In this document: piece after piece, positions 9,901 to 14,881 of the stretch
How positions within the stretch are numbered: the stretch's first letter is position 1
Layout of the letters: each line of letters begins with the position of its first letter
NCBI GenBank assembly: GCA_017649925.1
Contig: JAGCFX010000060.1
Location: 1-64,000, forward strand
DNA length: 64,000 bases
Direction of reading: 5' to 3'
DNA from: Paludibacteraceae bacterium
Lineage (GTDB): Bacteria > Bacteroidota > Bacteroidia > Bacteroidales > Paludibacteraceae
The notes under the pieces: generated by a model
Told to the model about the DNA's origin: nothing
The model's input: only the letters and a program-made list of their open reading frames with translations
The model's database searches: none
Position numbers and translations under genes: made by a program

Positions 9901-10392
9901 GAGTTTGCCCTCGCCTATTCTACAACAATAATCGATTGCTTGGCTAAGATCGAAGGTCAACTCTCCTCCGGACCCATAGGGAGCGACCTTTGTTACATTT
10001 AGTTTTCCGCGTCCCGTGCTATCAGCAATGGTCGCCGTGCTATTCGCAGTACATTTATACTGGTTACATCCTACTATCCCGAAGTAGTAGTTCCCATAAT
10101 CTTTGAAGAACGAATACTCTAATTCCGGAGATCCGGCAACAGCTACCGGATCATTGGAAGCGAAACAGATGGTATACTTACGAGCCATCGGTGTACCTTG
10201 TTGGTAGGTGTCGGTAAATGTGATTTTCTTGGTCTTCTGGTCGAAGGAGATGTTCTTCATGTACGTCTCATACGGCACTTGGCTCAGTTTGGTCACTTCA
10301 TTTGCCCACAAGCCCACTGCGCAGCACAACGCTGCAATCATCACAAATAACTTTTTCTTTGCCATAAAGGCACGCATAAATTTGTTTTTCAT
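6958..10392 (-). CDS. Large secreted InlB B-repeat (Listeria-Bacteroides repeat) protein with short C-terminal tail
   Basis: A secreted protein of about 1144 residues. ATG 10392 is preferred because it is followed by a signal peptide (AKKKLFVMIAALCCAVGLWA) and lies just downstream of a good promoter and palindrome; the frame is open further upstream, across the promoter. The N-terminal ~350 residues are unassigned. From ~390 on there are at least five InlB B-repeat modules of ~60-70 residues (motifs EGYTFKKWDKDF, AGYSFIKWSGDY, GHTFTGWDQDL, FKFVGWDIDF) and a last glycine-type module with YEFTKWADGN. The protein ends KLYILRGENVYDAQGILIK, one of five matching tails in this window. A cell-surface adhesive or structural role is likely. 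It is the first gene of the minus-strand unit reaching to trpB. Confidence 0.85.
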   Translation of the reverse strand: MKNKFMRAFMAKKKLFVMIAALCCAVGLWANEVTKLSQVPYETYMKNISFDQKTKKITFTDTYQQGTPMARKYTICFASNDPVAVAGSPELEYSFFKDYGNYYFGIVGCNQYKCTANSTATIADSTGRGKLNVTKVAPYGSGGELTFDLSQAIDYCCRIGEGKLRLFISGSRTVGQDKEYRPYEVEENAIKVPEGTYLNNYIDVNFPGICKNNLITHNPYATCGEDYNVLLEIQGSGVLKYNLQILSNAEKNSWNTVKAGLLTMKESKYGKSLNSVFPFDRDGMPESIYYRAIVEDTISHLKDTSNILEIPLRYTTTLNGVLSLHRGGDTVRLPQPADCMDYMIKSTGVCKYTEKEGYRYYVMPASNVEINLKKKKYEVRFLDADYTVLKIDSVFCGNDAFAPENPSMEGYTFKKWDKDFTNVHKNLTVMARYKMGDNYYFESAITGHTNSLYPVPGFAATEDRVMVGDSITFMAEVRTPGPATLYYQKATTLKTNGKWNWEDKVFVGDFTAEDASKGQIKEFRITVPVAYDYYNEIPRCDGYSFSFRLESAGTTLYSKIYKLPVYYPITIQSLIPESETVQGDTLYEGLLFKDTNGDIYDGVFANGLMPARHKDTIRIYRINGGPGACLGFERVNRPQPEYAVTSGLDKQGVAYFICPGEKETIKVTSSKKVVWFSNTQETQSYDFSDQGLGKYLHAYYAEVVSCGGSIQNMPEDPVWEGRIFAGWKNNSWDPYADDAYNNVPAIESTNLEFEAQWIDPEEKALYDVTFYGGLDGQTKLSPEYYQVHEGEAADPPAVPAIAGYSFIKWSGDYSCITSDTAFYALYSKDDTEWTVTYKLDADSVLCEEKVQDGYDALGLTAEKVGHTFTGWDQDLHQVHNNITTTAQFEQAIYTVRYRVEGVETYSIQAVHGMNVASIYYPKGTPVKESTKTTVYTFKKWAPTPDIETVTADLVLDAVFDETPRKYTVLFQDWDHTELFSTQVEYGATAEQPSAPKRTNFKFVGWDIDFSKVYSDLTITALYEEWPTYHVTLLTEPANEIVGVILTEDGIDLDYVLEGTTLHLMAVTYGDGYEFTKWADGNTESSRAVTINANATYTALFEEQPEQGLEDVQGDKGQCTKVIIDGKLYILRGENVYDAQGILIK

Positions 10393-10420
10393 ATCTCTAA
10401 AACTTTTAATTTTGCTTCTC

Positions 10421-10439
10421 TGCACCCAATTTGGGTGCA
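10421..10439. promoter_or_regulatory. Perfect 19-bp palindrome at the start of transcription
   Basis: The sequence TGCACCCAATTTGGGTGCA has 9-bp arms around one central base. It overlaps the 3' edge of the -7 element of the InlB-repeat gene, the position expected of a repressor operator. It resembles the palindrome at 31064-31081 in the pectate lyase promoter. An RNA hairpin at the 5' end of the transcript is the alternative reading. Confidence 0.6.
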
Positions 10440-10469
10440 AAGGTACAAAAAATTTTTGACATATGCAAA
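10437..10469 (-). promoter_or_regulatory. Bacteroidetes-type promoter of the InlB-repeat gene unit
   Basis: On the minus strand TTTG (10469-10466) is followed after 20 bases by TACCTTTGC (10445-10437). This matches the -33/-7 consensus TTTG/TAnnTTTG. The -33 box is extended as TTTGCATATGTCA, a form repeated at other promoters in the window. Confidence 0.8.
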
Positions 10470-10491
10470 TAATTTTGCATAAATAAAACAA

Positions 10492-10515
10492 AACGGCCGT
10501 AGATATGCGACCGTT
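10492..10515 (-). terminator. Rho-independent terminator after the CPBP-like gene
   Basis: On the minus strand AACGGTCG and CGGCCGTT form an 8-bp stem (one G-U) with an 8-base loop, followed by TTGTTTTATTT. It lies between the CPBP-like gene stop (10554) and the next promoter. Confidence 0.65.
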
Positions 10516-10553
10516 ATGCGAATTTATTCACAATATTGGCAATAGTGTGGGTG

Positions 10554-11264
10554 TCATAAGCCACACATAGTTTGATATAGTCCGGGAATGAAAGAGGTTG
10601 CTACTATCTGTGCCGCCGTCGCCAAGTCAATCAGCGCGTGGCCGACCATGATAGGCAGCGGATTGCGCTTGCGGTAGTAATACCAGCAGAGTATAAGCGT
10701 CAACGGCAGGAACGAGATAAAGCGATAGACAATGTATTTGCCGTCTAATAACGTCGGAATAAAACAATGCTGCAAGGCATAGAAGAATGCCGGAATGATG
10801 ATAGCTGCGTACTTGTTTTTTATCTGATTGACTCCACATCCGAGATATAGTCCGTCTTCTGCAAAAGTAGTCGTAATGGGCAGTAAGATAATATTGATAA
10901 TAGCAAGCATTTGGGGTATCGGCGCAATAATCACCGGAGGTGCATAAAGGAAATTATCGTAGCACAGGAAGCCCGCCATATACATGCCTGCCATGCCGAC
11001 CACCAATACCAGCAACGTGATACCAACTATCTGTTTCCACGTAGTCTTTCCTTTTTGATAATTGATAAGTTGCCAGAATGTTTGCCCATTGCGCTTGGCA
11101 AGAATGACTAGCAGACCGATCGTCAGGATATTCAGGACGACAGCAATAACTGACCACCAGCAACCTATATTGTCAAGGTCTTGACCGAGCACACCGGCAC
11201 AACTGATAAACACCAGCAAGAACGCTATCGAGCGTATCGGAAGCCAGAGAGATAGATGTTTCAT
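10554..11264 (-). CDS. CPBP-family intramembrane metalloprotease-like protein
   Basis: A 236-residue polytopic membrane protein with about six to seven hydrophobic helices. The C-terminal half has the layout of the CPBP (CAAX protease and bacteriocin-processing) family: TTTFAEDGLYLG in place of the EExxxR motif, FFYALQH for FxxxH, and GHALIDLATA for HxxxN/D. The first motif is degenerate: the second Glu is Asp and the Arg is absent. Catalytic activity is therefore doubtful, although both His motifs remain. It starts one base after the YdeI-like gene stop, so the two are probably co-transcribed from the promoter at 11639. The role is unknown; the family call is moderate because motif 1 is weak. 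Confidence 0.6.
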   Translation of the reverse strand: MKHLSLWLPIRSIAFLLVFISCAGVLGQDLDNIGCWWSVIAVVLNILTIGLLVILAKRNGQTFWQLINYQKGKTTWKQIVGITLLVLVVGMAGMYMAGFLCYDNFLYAPPVIIAPIPQMLAIINIILLPITTTFAEDGLYLGCGVNQIKNKYAAIIIPAFFYALQHCFIPTLLDGKYIVYRFISFLPLTLILCWYYYRKRNPLPIMVGHALIDLATAAQIVATSFIPGLYQTMCGL

Positions 11265-11265
11265 A

Positions 11266-11610
11266 TTATTTTGCTCTTTGTAAGGCTGCGCGGCCGAGGT
11301 CGGTCATCAGACCGCGTGCTTCCAAGTCGGCGCAGCGTTGTTTATTCAGTTCAGTCCAATGGCTCCGTTTCTGCCGCGGCGAGAGGCGTTGCGCCAATCG
11401 TCCGTCCGGCAGGCGTTTGAGGGTCGAGTCGATCCATCCGAAACAGAGCGCTTCTTCCACCACATCCAGATACGGCAGACACACGCCTTCGGGCTTCTTT
11501 TTCCCGCGGTACATAGCAATCCAACAGCATTTCTCGGTTGCTGCCTTTCGTTCCAGCCACGCCCTTAGTTGTGTCCGTTCGCTATATTCCAACAAATCGA
11601 CTATTTCCAT
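11266..11610 (-). CDS. YdeI/OmpD-associated-like (bacteriocin-protection type) small protein
   Basis: A 114-residue soluble protein resembling the N-terminal part of the YdeI/OmpD-associated family. The characteristic run is RAWLERKAATEKCCWIAMYRG, then YLDVVEEALCFGWIDSTLK, RLSPRQKRSHWTELNKQR and a final helix LEARGLMTDLGRAAL. Family members are usually ~185-200 residues, so this is a short version that stops after the RL-x-PR...W-x-x-N-x-x-R motif. No signal peptide is seen. The family has been linked to peptide or bacteriocin tolerance, but its biochemistry is not established and nothing here adds to it. Confidence 0.75.
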   Translation of the reverse strand: MEIVDLLEYSERTQLRAWLERKAATEKCCWIAMYRGKKKPEGVCLPYLDVVEEALCFGWIDSTLKRLPDGRLAQRLSPRQKRSHWTELNKQRCADLEARGLMTDLGRAALQRAK

Positions 11611-11638
11611 TTTAATAACAATACCATCCGTTTACGCT

Positions 11639-11671
11639 GCAAAATTACTACAAATTATTCAAATTTGCAAG
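11639..11671 (-). promoter_or_regulatory. Promoter of the YdeI-like/CPBP-like pair
   Basis: On the minus strand CTTG (11671-11668) is separated by 20 bases from TAATTTTGC (11647-11639). The -33 box departs from TTTG by one base, as in the sdhC promoter. The ATG at 11610 is 28 bases beyond the -7 element. Confidence 0.6.
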
Positions 11672-11950
11672 TTTTTGACGATAAAATTTAATTATGCTCG
11701 CATATATTAAGTTTTAACGGCGAAAAATTGTTGTTTGCACGATAGTGCGGACGTAATTTCGGGGGAATTGCAACGCAAGGCGGAGTCCGAAGGTACAAAA
11801 AATAAATGACATATGCAAATAATTTATGCATTAATGTGTATCTTTGTGGATAGAAACGCCTTAAGCAAAGGTTGCAACTTTTACTCCTCTTCGTCACCCG
11901 CCTTGGCGAATGCTACTCCGCATTTTTTTTGCCAAAAAGTCGCTCAAAGA

Positions 11951-11984
11951 TTTGCAAAAAGCGGAGAGTTTAACGTATCTTTGC
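11951..11984 (+). promoter_or_regulatory. Orphan plus-strand promoter
   Basis: TTTG (11951-11954), 21 bases, then TATCTTTGC (11976-11984) fits the Bacteroidetes consensus. No plus-strand gene follows before the convergent beta-helix gene, so it may drive a small RNA or an antisense transcript. Confidence 0.55.
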
Positions 11985-12004
11985 ATCGGATTTCGGTAAT
12001 GGAC

Positions 12005-12037
12005 GATTATCGAGCGGTTATCGAGCCATTATCGAGT
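12005..12037. repeat. 11-bp tandem repeat, three units
   Basis: GATTATCGAGC, GGTTATCGAGC and CATTATCGAGT. The reverse complement of the shared core is CTCGATAA, which also recurs at 11-bp spacing at 30540-30583. Confidence 0.75.
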
Positions 12038-12104
12038 CCTTTGTGATAGTAATTACCTCTCAAAAACGATCTTTGACATTATGAAAAAAATAATCAAACG
12101 GCTG

Positions 12105-12133
12105 AAAAAAAGAGCCGCTCGATGGGCGGCTCT
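12105..12133 (-). terminator. Rho-independent terminator of the beta-helix gene
   Basis: On the minus strand AGAGCCGC and GCGGCTCT form a perfect 8-bp stem with a 7-base loop, followed by seven T. It lies 22 bases past the stop codon at 12156. Confidence 0.85.
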
Positions 12134-12155
12134 CTGTTTATGCTTGCGCGAAGTT

Positions 12156-13658
12156 TTATTTCTGTGCGCCGTAGTTGGCCTTGGCGCCGAACAGCTTCAT
12201 CGCCTTATCGAAGTTATAGCGGTTGCCGTACATCGACACGCGGCGGATCTCACTACCTTGCATATTCTGACCCGTTACCGCACGCAACTGGTTAGAAGCC
12301 GAATTGCGGTTGAAGCTCTGGCTGCTGGCGATGATCTTCAGATTAGCTACGCCCTCCAGATAATCCTGGTCGAAGGCATCCAACGCCGGGTCGTTATCCG
12401 CCATGCGGAGGTTGTTCTCTGCCTTCGGAAGCGTCTTCTCGTCCACCATATCCTCGATGTCCGTACATTTGACGTTCGTCCACTTGCCTCCGCCCTTCGA
12501 CGGCAACTGCAGGTCCGCAGCGTTGATGTAATAATAGTTATCGTACAGGTTGGTGATACGCTTTGCCTCAATAGGTGCGTCCGGTCCGCTCAACGCGTGC
12601 GTACGAGCCACGGCAGCGTAGTTATTACCGATGAACAAGTTATGGTGCACGTCGGCGCTGACCAGCGTCATGTACTCGTAGCCATAGCCCATGTCCTCCA
12701 TGTATTTATCGCGGCACCACGAGAAAGCGACCGTATTGTGGTGGAAATTGATATGCGATGCCTCGCCGTTCTTGTCGCCACCCTGGATACGCACGCCGCC
12801 GTAACGATTGGAGATAATGACGTTGTTATAGATCTCCACCTCGCCGCAACGGGTACTGAACTGCATACCGAACATCGTGCAGTTAGCCACCAGACAGTTA
12901 CGGATGATCACGTTGCCCGCAATCCATCCTTGCGAATAGATACCCTGGTGCTGTACCTGAGGCGGAACGGCATCCACCATACGTCCGGTCTCAAACGCCT
13001 CGGACGGACAGCCGTTACGCTCGTCTTTCGGGTCATTCGGCATATAGTAAGCCTCCAGACCTTGGTCCAACATGATACCATCGATGATCAGCGTACCTTT
13101 CGGCTTCTTAGCCATCACGTCGTCCAGACCGCTGATGGTGATCAAGCCCTTGCTGCCGTTCGTGCCCAGCTGCTCCTGCGTAGGCTGAATACGCGTGATG
13201 TATTTGAACGGGTCGCGCTCCGTGAAGTCGGCATTCCATCCGCCTTCCAAGGTCACCCAACTGCTGATCTCAATATATCCGGCGTTCGTAGCACCGAGGA
13301 AATTACCTTCGCTCACGCGGATGACAGCACCCGACTCGTTGTTCTCCTTGATGATATTCAGCACCGCTTGGATATCCTTCTTCGCGGTCTCGACACTCAG
13401 TCCGTCAGCACCACGGGACTTACCGTTCACGCTCACATAATACACCTTGCCGCTGTTAGGCGCCACGGCCTGACTGCCTTGATTACTCTGCGCACTGCGG
13501 TTCTGGGAACTGCTCTGCGAACTGCTTTGGGAACTTTGACTCTGTGAACTCTGGTTTGTTACTTTCTTTACCTCATTGCCGAGGTTTTTGAAAAACTGAC
13601 CATTCATGGGCATTGCCGCCATCAGCGCCGCTGCCACCAGCAAATAAATCTTTTTCAT
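12156..13658 (-). CDS. Secreted right-handed parallel beta-helix protein
   Basis: A 500-residue exported protein. Residues 1-20 are a signal peptide (LLVAAALMAAMPMNG). Residues ~35-65 form a Ser/Gln-rich linker. The rest has a DUF1565/pectin-lyase-like beginning (VSVNGKSRGADGLSVETAKK, DIQAVLNII) followed by repeated beta-helix rungs such as GNVIIRNCLVANCTMFGMQF, GEVEIYNNVIISNRYGG, INFHHNTVAFSW and ADVHHNLFIGNNYAAVAR. Such folds bind or cleave polysaccharides; no catalytic residues can be assigned with confidence. There is neither a T9SS type A domain nor the short tail seen in other cargo. It is a single-gene unit with its own promoter and terminator. Confidence 0.8.
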   Translation of the reverse strand: MKKIYLLVAAALMAAMPMNGQFFKNLGNEVKKVTNQSSQSQSSQSSSQSSSQNRSAQSNQGSQAVAPNSGKVYYVSVNGKSRGADGLSVETAKKDIQAVLNIIKENNESGAVIRVSEGNFLGATNAGYIEISSWVTLEGGWNADFTERDPFKYITRIQPTQEQLGTNGSKGLITISGLDDVMAKKPKGTLIIDGIMLDQGLEAYYMPNDPKDERNGCPSEAFETGRMVDAVPPQVQHQGIYSQGWIAGNVIIRNCLVANCTMFGMQFSTRCGEVEIYNNVIISNRYGGVRIQGGDKNGEASHINFHHNTVAFSWCRDKYMEDMGYGYEYMTLVSADVHHNLFIGNNYAAVARTHALSGPDAPIEAKRITNLYDNYYYINAADLQLPSKGGGKWTNVKCTDIEDMVDEKTLPKAENNLRMADNDPALDAFDQDYLEGVANLKIIASSQSFNRNSASNQLRAVTGQNMQGSEIRRVSMYGNRYNFDKAMKLFGAKANYGAQK

Positions 13659-13704
13659 AATATCAGTATTTTGAAGTGTTGTTGGTTATTCCACCTTTGC
13701 GGCT

Positions 13705-13737
13705 GCAAAGTTACAACAAAAAAATGACATATGCAAA
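13705..13737 (-). promoter_or_regulatory. Promoter of the beta-helix protein gene
   Basis: On the minus strand TTTG (13737-13734, extended as TTTGCATATGTCA) is followed after 20 bases by TAACTTTGC (13713-13705). An inverted repeat, CTTTGC-4-GCAAAG (13695-13710), overlaps the -7 element. Confidence 0.8.
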
Positions 13738-13763
13738 TCTTTTCCCGTAAAAAACACAAAAAA

Positions 13764-13798
13764 AAATTGCGCTTGAGAGTAAATTCTCAGACGCAATT
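13764..13798 (-). terminator. Rho-independent terminator of the tRNA unit
   Basis: On the minus strand AAATTGCG/CGCAATTT plus an inner TGAGA/TCTCA stem form a strong hairpin, followed by a run of T. It lies just past tRNA-Arg. Confidence 0.85.
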
Positions 13799-13811
13799 TT
13801 ATCCAATCTTG

Positions 13812-13885
13812 TGATCCATGCAGGATTCAAACCTGCAACCCCCACATCCGTAGTGTGGTACTCTATTCAGTTGAGCTAATGGACC
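13812..13885 (-). tRNA. tRNA-Arg (anticodon ACG)
   Basis: A full cloverleaf of 74 bases: acceptor GGTCCAT/ATGGATC with discriminator A, D arm GCTC/GAGT, anticodon stem CCACA/TGTGG with loop CTACGGA (anticodon ACG), variable GGGTT and T arm GCAGG-TTTGAAT-CCTGC. The CCA end is not encoded. A34 would be deaminated to inosine by TadA to read CGU, CGC and CGA. Confidence 0.96.
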
Positions 13886-13897
13886 AAAAAAAAGAAG

Positions 13898-13971
13898 CGG
13901 TGCGGACGAGACTCGAACTCGCGACCTACGGCGTGACAGGCCGGTATTCTAACCAACTGAACTACCGCACC
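13898..13971 (-). tRNA. tRNA-Asp (anticodon GTC)
   Basis: A 74-base cloverleaf: acceptor GGTGCGG/CCGCACC with discriminator G, D arm GTTC/GAAT, anticodon loop CTGTCAC (GTC) and T-arm loop GTTCGAG. The outermost pair of the anticodon stem (27-43) is a C-T mismatch; the other four pairs hold. CCA is not encoded. It is co-transcribed with tRNA-Arg, 12 bases downstream. Confidence 0.95.
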
Positions 13972-13997
13972 AGTAGTCTTCTTTTTCAAAAGCGGCT

Positions 13998-14030
13998 GCA
14001 AAAGTACTGCTTTTTTTTGACATGACCAAA
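13998..14030 (-). promoter_or_regulatory. Promoter of the tRNA-Asp/tRNA-Arg unit
   Basis: On the minus strand TTTG (14030-14027) is separated by 20 bases from TACTTTTGC (14006-13998). The mature tRNA-Asp 5' end is 26 bases beyond the -7 element. Confidence 0.8.
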
Positions 14031-14068
14031 TTTTTTGACAAAAAAGTTTAAAAAAAATGCAATTCCCC

Positions 14069-14881
14069 TCACTTTTTTGTCTCTTTTACCGCTTTATGCG
14101 CCGCTTTTTGAGTCAACTGCTGTTGCTTTTTGGTCATTGCGGCATTCCTGTATTTATTGCGGCGCACATCTTTGCCCGTCAGCACTTCATACCAGACACA
14201 GGCAGCCGTGTAGCGACCGTACTCGTAATTCAGATGATAGCCGTCACGGCACAAGGTATCGCCTAACTTGGTCTGCCGCGCATGTTGAATGGCCGCGCCG
14301 CAGGGAATGAGCGGTAATTGGTGATTGGTGATTGATGATTGGACGCAGGCTTGAATGGAGTCCCACATCTCCTGTTGGTTATTATGGTAACGCGGATAAG
14401 CGGGGTGCTTGGCATCGCGGCTATATGCCCATGTCTGCATCCAACAAAGGCGGGCATTCGGCTGATAATATCGAACGGTATCGATGAGCATCGTCAGCCA
14501 AGGCTCATACGAATCGCGGATACCGCTGTCATGACTTGCCTGCTGGAGAGAGATGACATCGTACTGTCCGTCCCGCAACGCCTGCTTTAGCGTGATCGTA
14601 TCCTTGACGAGCCGACATTGGTGATGGGTGATGGGTGATTGGTCATTGGTGATGGGTGATTGGTCATTGGTGCACACGCGATGCGAATAAGCCGCCGTAT
14701 CTTTCGCGAGAAACGCCGCATGCTGCTGCAACGAGCAGCCGCCATAATAGAGATTATGCACCTCCACCTGCACGCCGGCCGCATCACAGAGCGGGACCAG
14801 TTCCTGCTCCACGGCATCCCATGAGAAAGAGTTTCCGATACATAGGACGCGGATCAGTAATATGATACTAATGAGCTTCAA
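14069..14881 (-). CDS. DUF4886 SGNH-hydrolase-like protein with in-frame repeat insertions
   Basis: A 270-residue protein of the DUF4886 type, related to SGNH/GDSL esterases. The GNSFSW block (VLCIGNSFSWDAVEQE) holds the candidate nucleophile Ser. The Gly block is YYGGCSLQQH, and SLQQASHDSGI and the late DGYHLNYEYGRYTAACVWYE block supply the conserved His. Carbohydrate de-esterification is a plausible activity. The protein has two heptamer-repeat-encoded insertions, TNDQSPITNDQSPITHHQ near residues 73-90 and SSITNHQLPLI near 183. It overlaps the polA end by 14 bases, so it is the last gene of the long run from 27677. Only ~10 residues precede the GNSF motif, leaving a short and doubtful signal sequence. 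Confidence 0.75.
   Translation of the reverse strand: MKLISIILLIRVLCIGNSFSWDAVEQELVPLCDAAGVQVEVHNLYYGGCSLQQHAAFLAKDTAAYSHRVCTNDQSPITNDQSPITHHQCRLVKDTITLKQALRDGQYDVISLQQASHDSGIRDSYEPWLTMLIDTVRYYQPNARLCWMQTWAYSRDAKHPAYPRYHNNQQEMWDSIQACVQSSITNHQLPLIPCGAAIQHARQTKLGDTLCRDGYHLNYEYGRYTAACVWYEVLTGKDVRRNKYRNAAMTKKQQQLTQKAAHKAVKETKK
14317..14344. repeat. Heptamer tandem repeat, ATTGGTG family (DUF4886 gene)
   Basis: Four units: ATTGGTG, ATTGGTG, ATTGATG, ATTGGAC. It lies inside the reading frame. Confidence 0.75.
14617..14672. repeat. Heptamer tandem repeat, ATTGGTG family, eight units (DUF4886 gene)
   Basis: Units ATTGGTG, ATGGGTG (twice), ATTGGTC, ATTGGTG, ATGGGTG, ATTGGTC, ATTGGTG. Read on the minus strand they encode a 7-residue period (NDQSPIT). 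Confidence 0.9.

Larger units (their letters stand above)
11672..12104. other. Gene-free stretch with a plus-strand promoter and 11-bp repeats
   Basis: No gene is supported here. On the minus strand there is a decayed promoter-like block: TTTGCATATGTCA near 11800-11820, with TACCTTCG in place of TACCTTTG. On the plus strand a good promoter (11951-11984) would start an RNA near 11990 that runs through an 11-bp tandem repeat towards the hairpin at 12105-12133. A 15-codon frame at 11999-12046 follows that promoter. A small RNA or leader is possible but not demonstrable from sequence. Confidence 0.45.

Noticed and set aside
10393..10491. Longer N-terminus for the InlB-repeat protein
   Set aside because: The extra codons cover the -33/-7 boxes and the palindrome.
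12005..12037. Origin of replication (DnaA boxes)
   Set aside because: The TTATCGAG units do not match the DnaA box TTATnCACA and there is no dnaA or dnaN nearby.
12081..13547. 488-codon open frame on the plus strand opposite the beta-helix gene
   Set aside because: Antisense shadow of a gene with signal peptide, promoter and terminator; the start runs through that gene's terminator hairpin.
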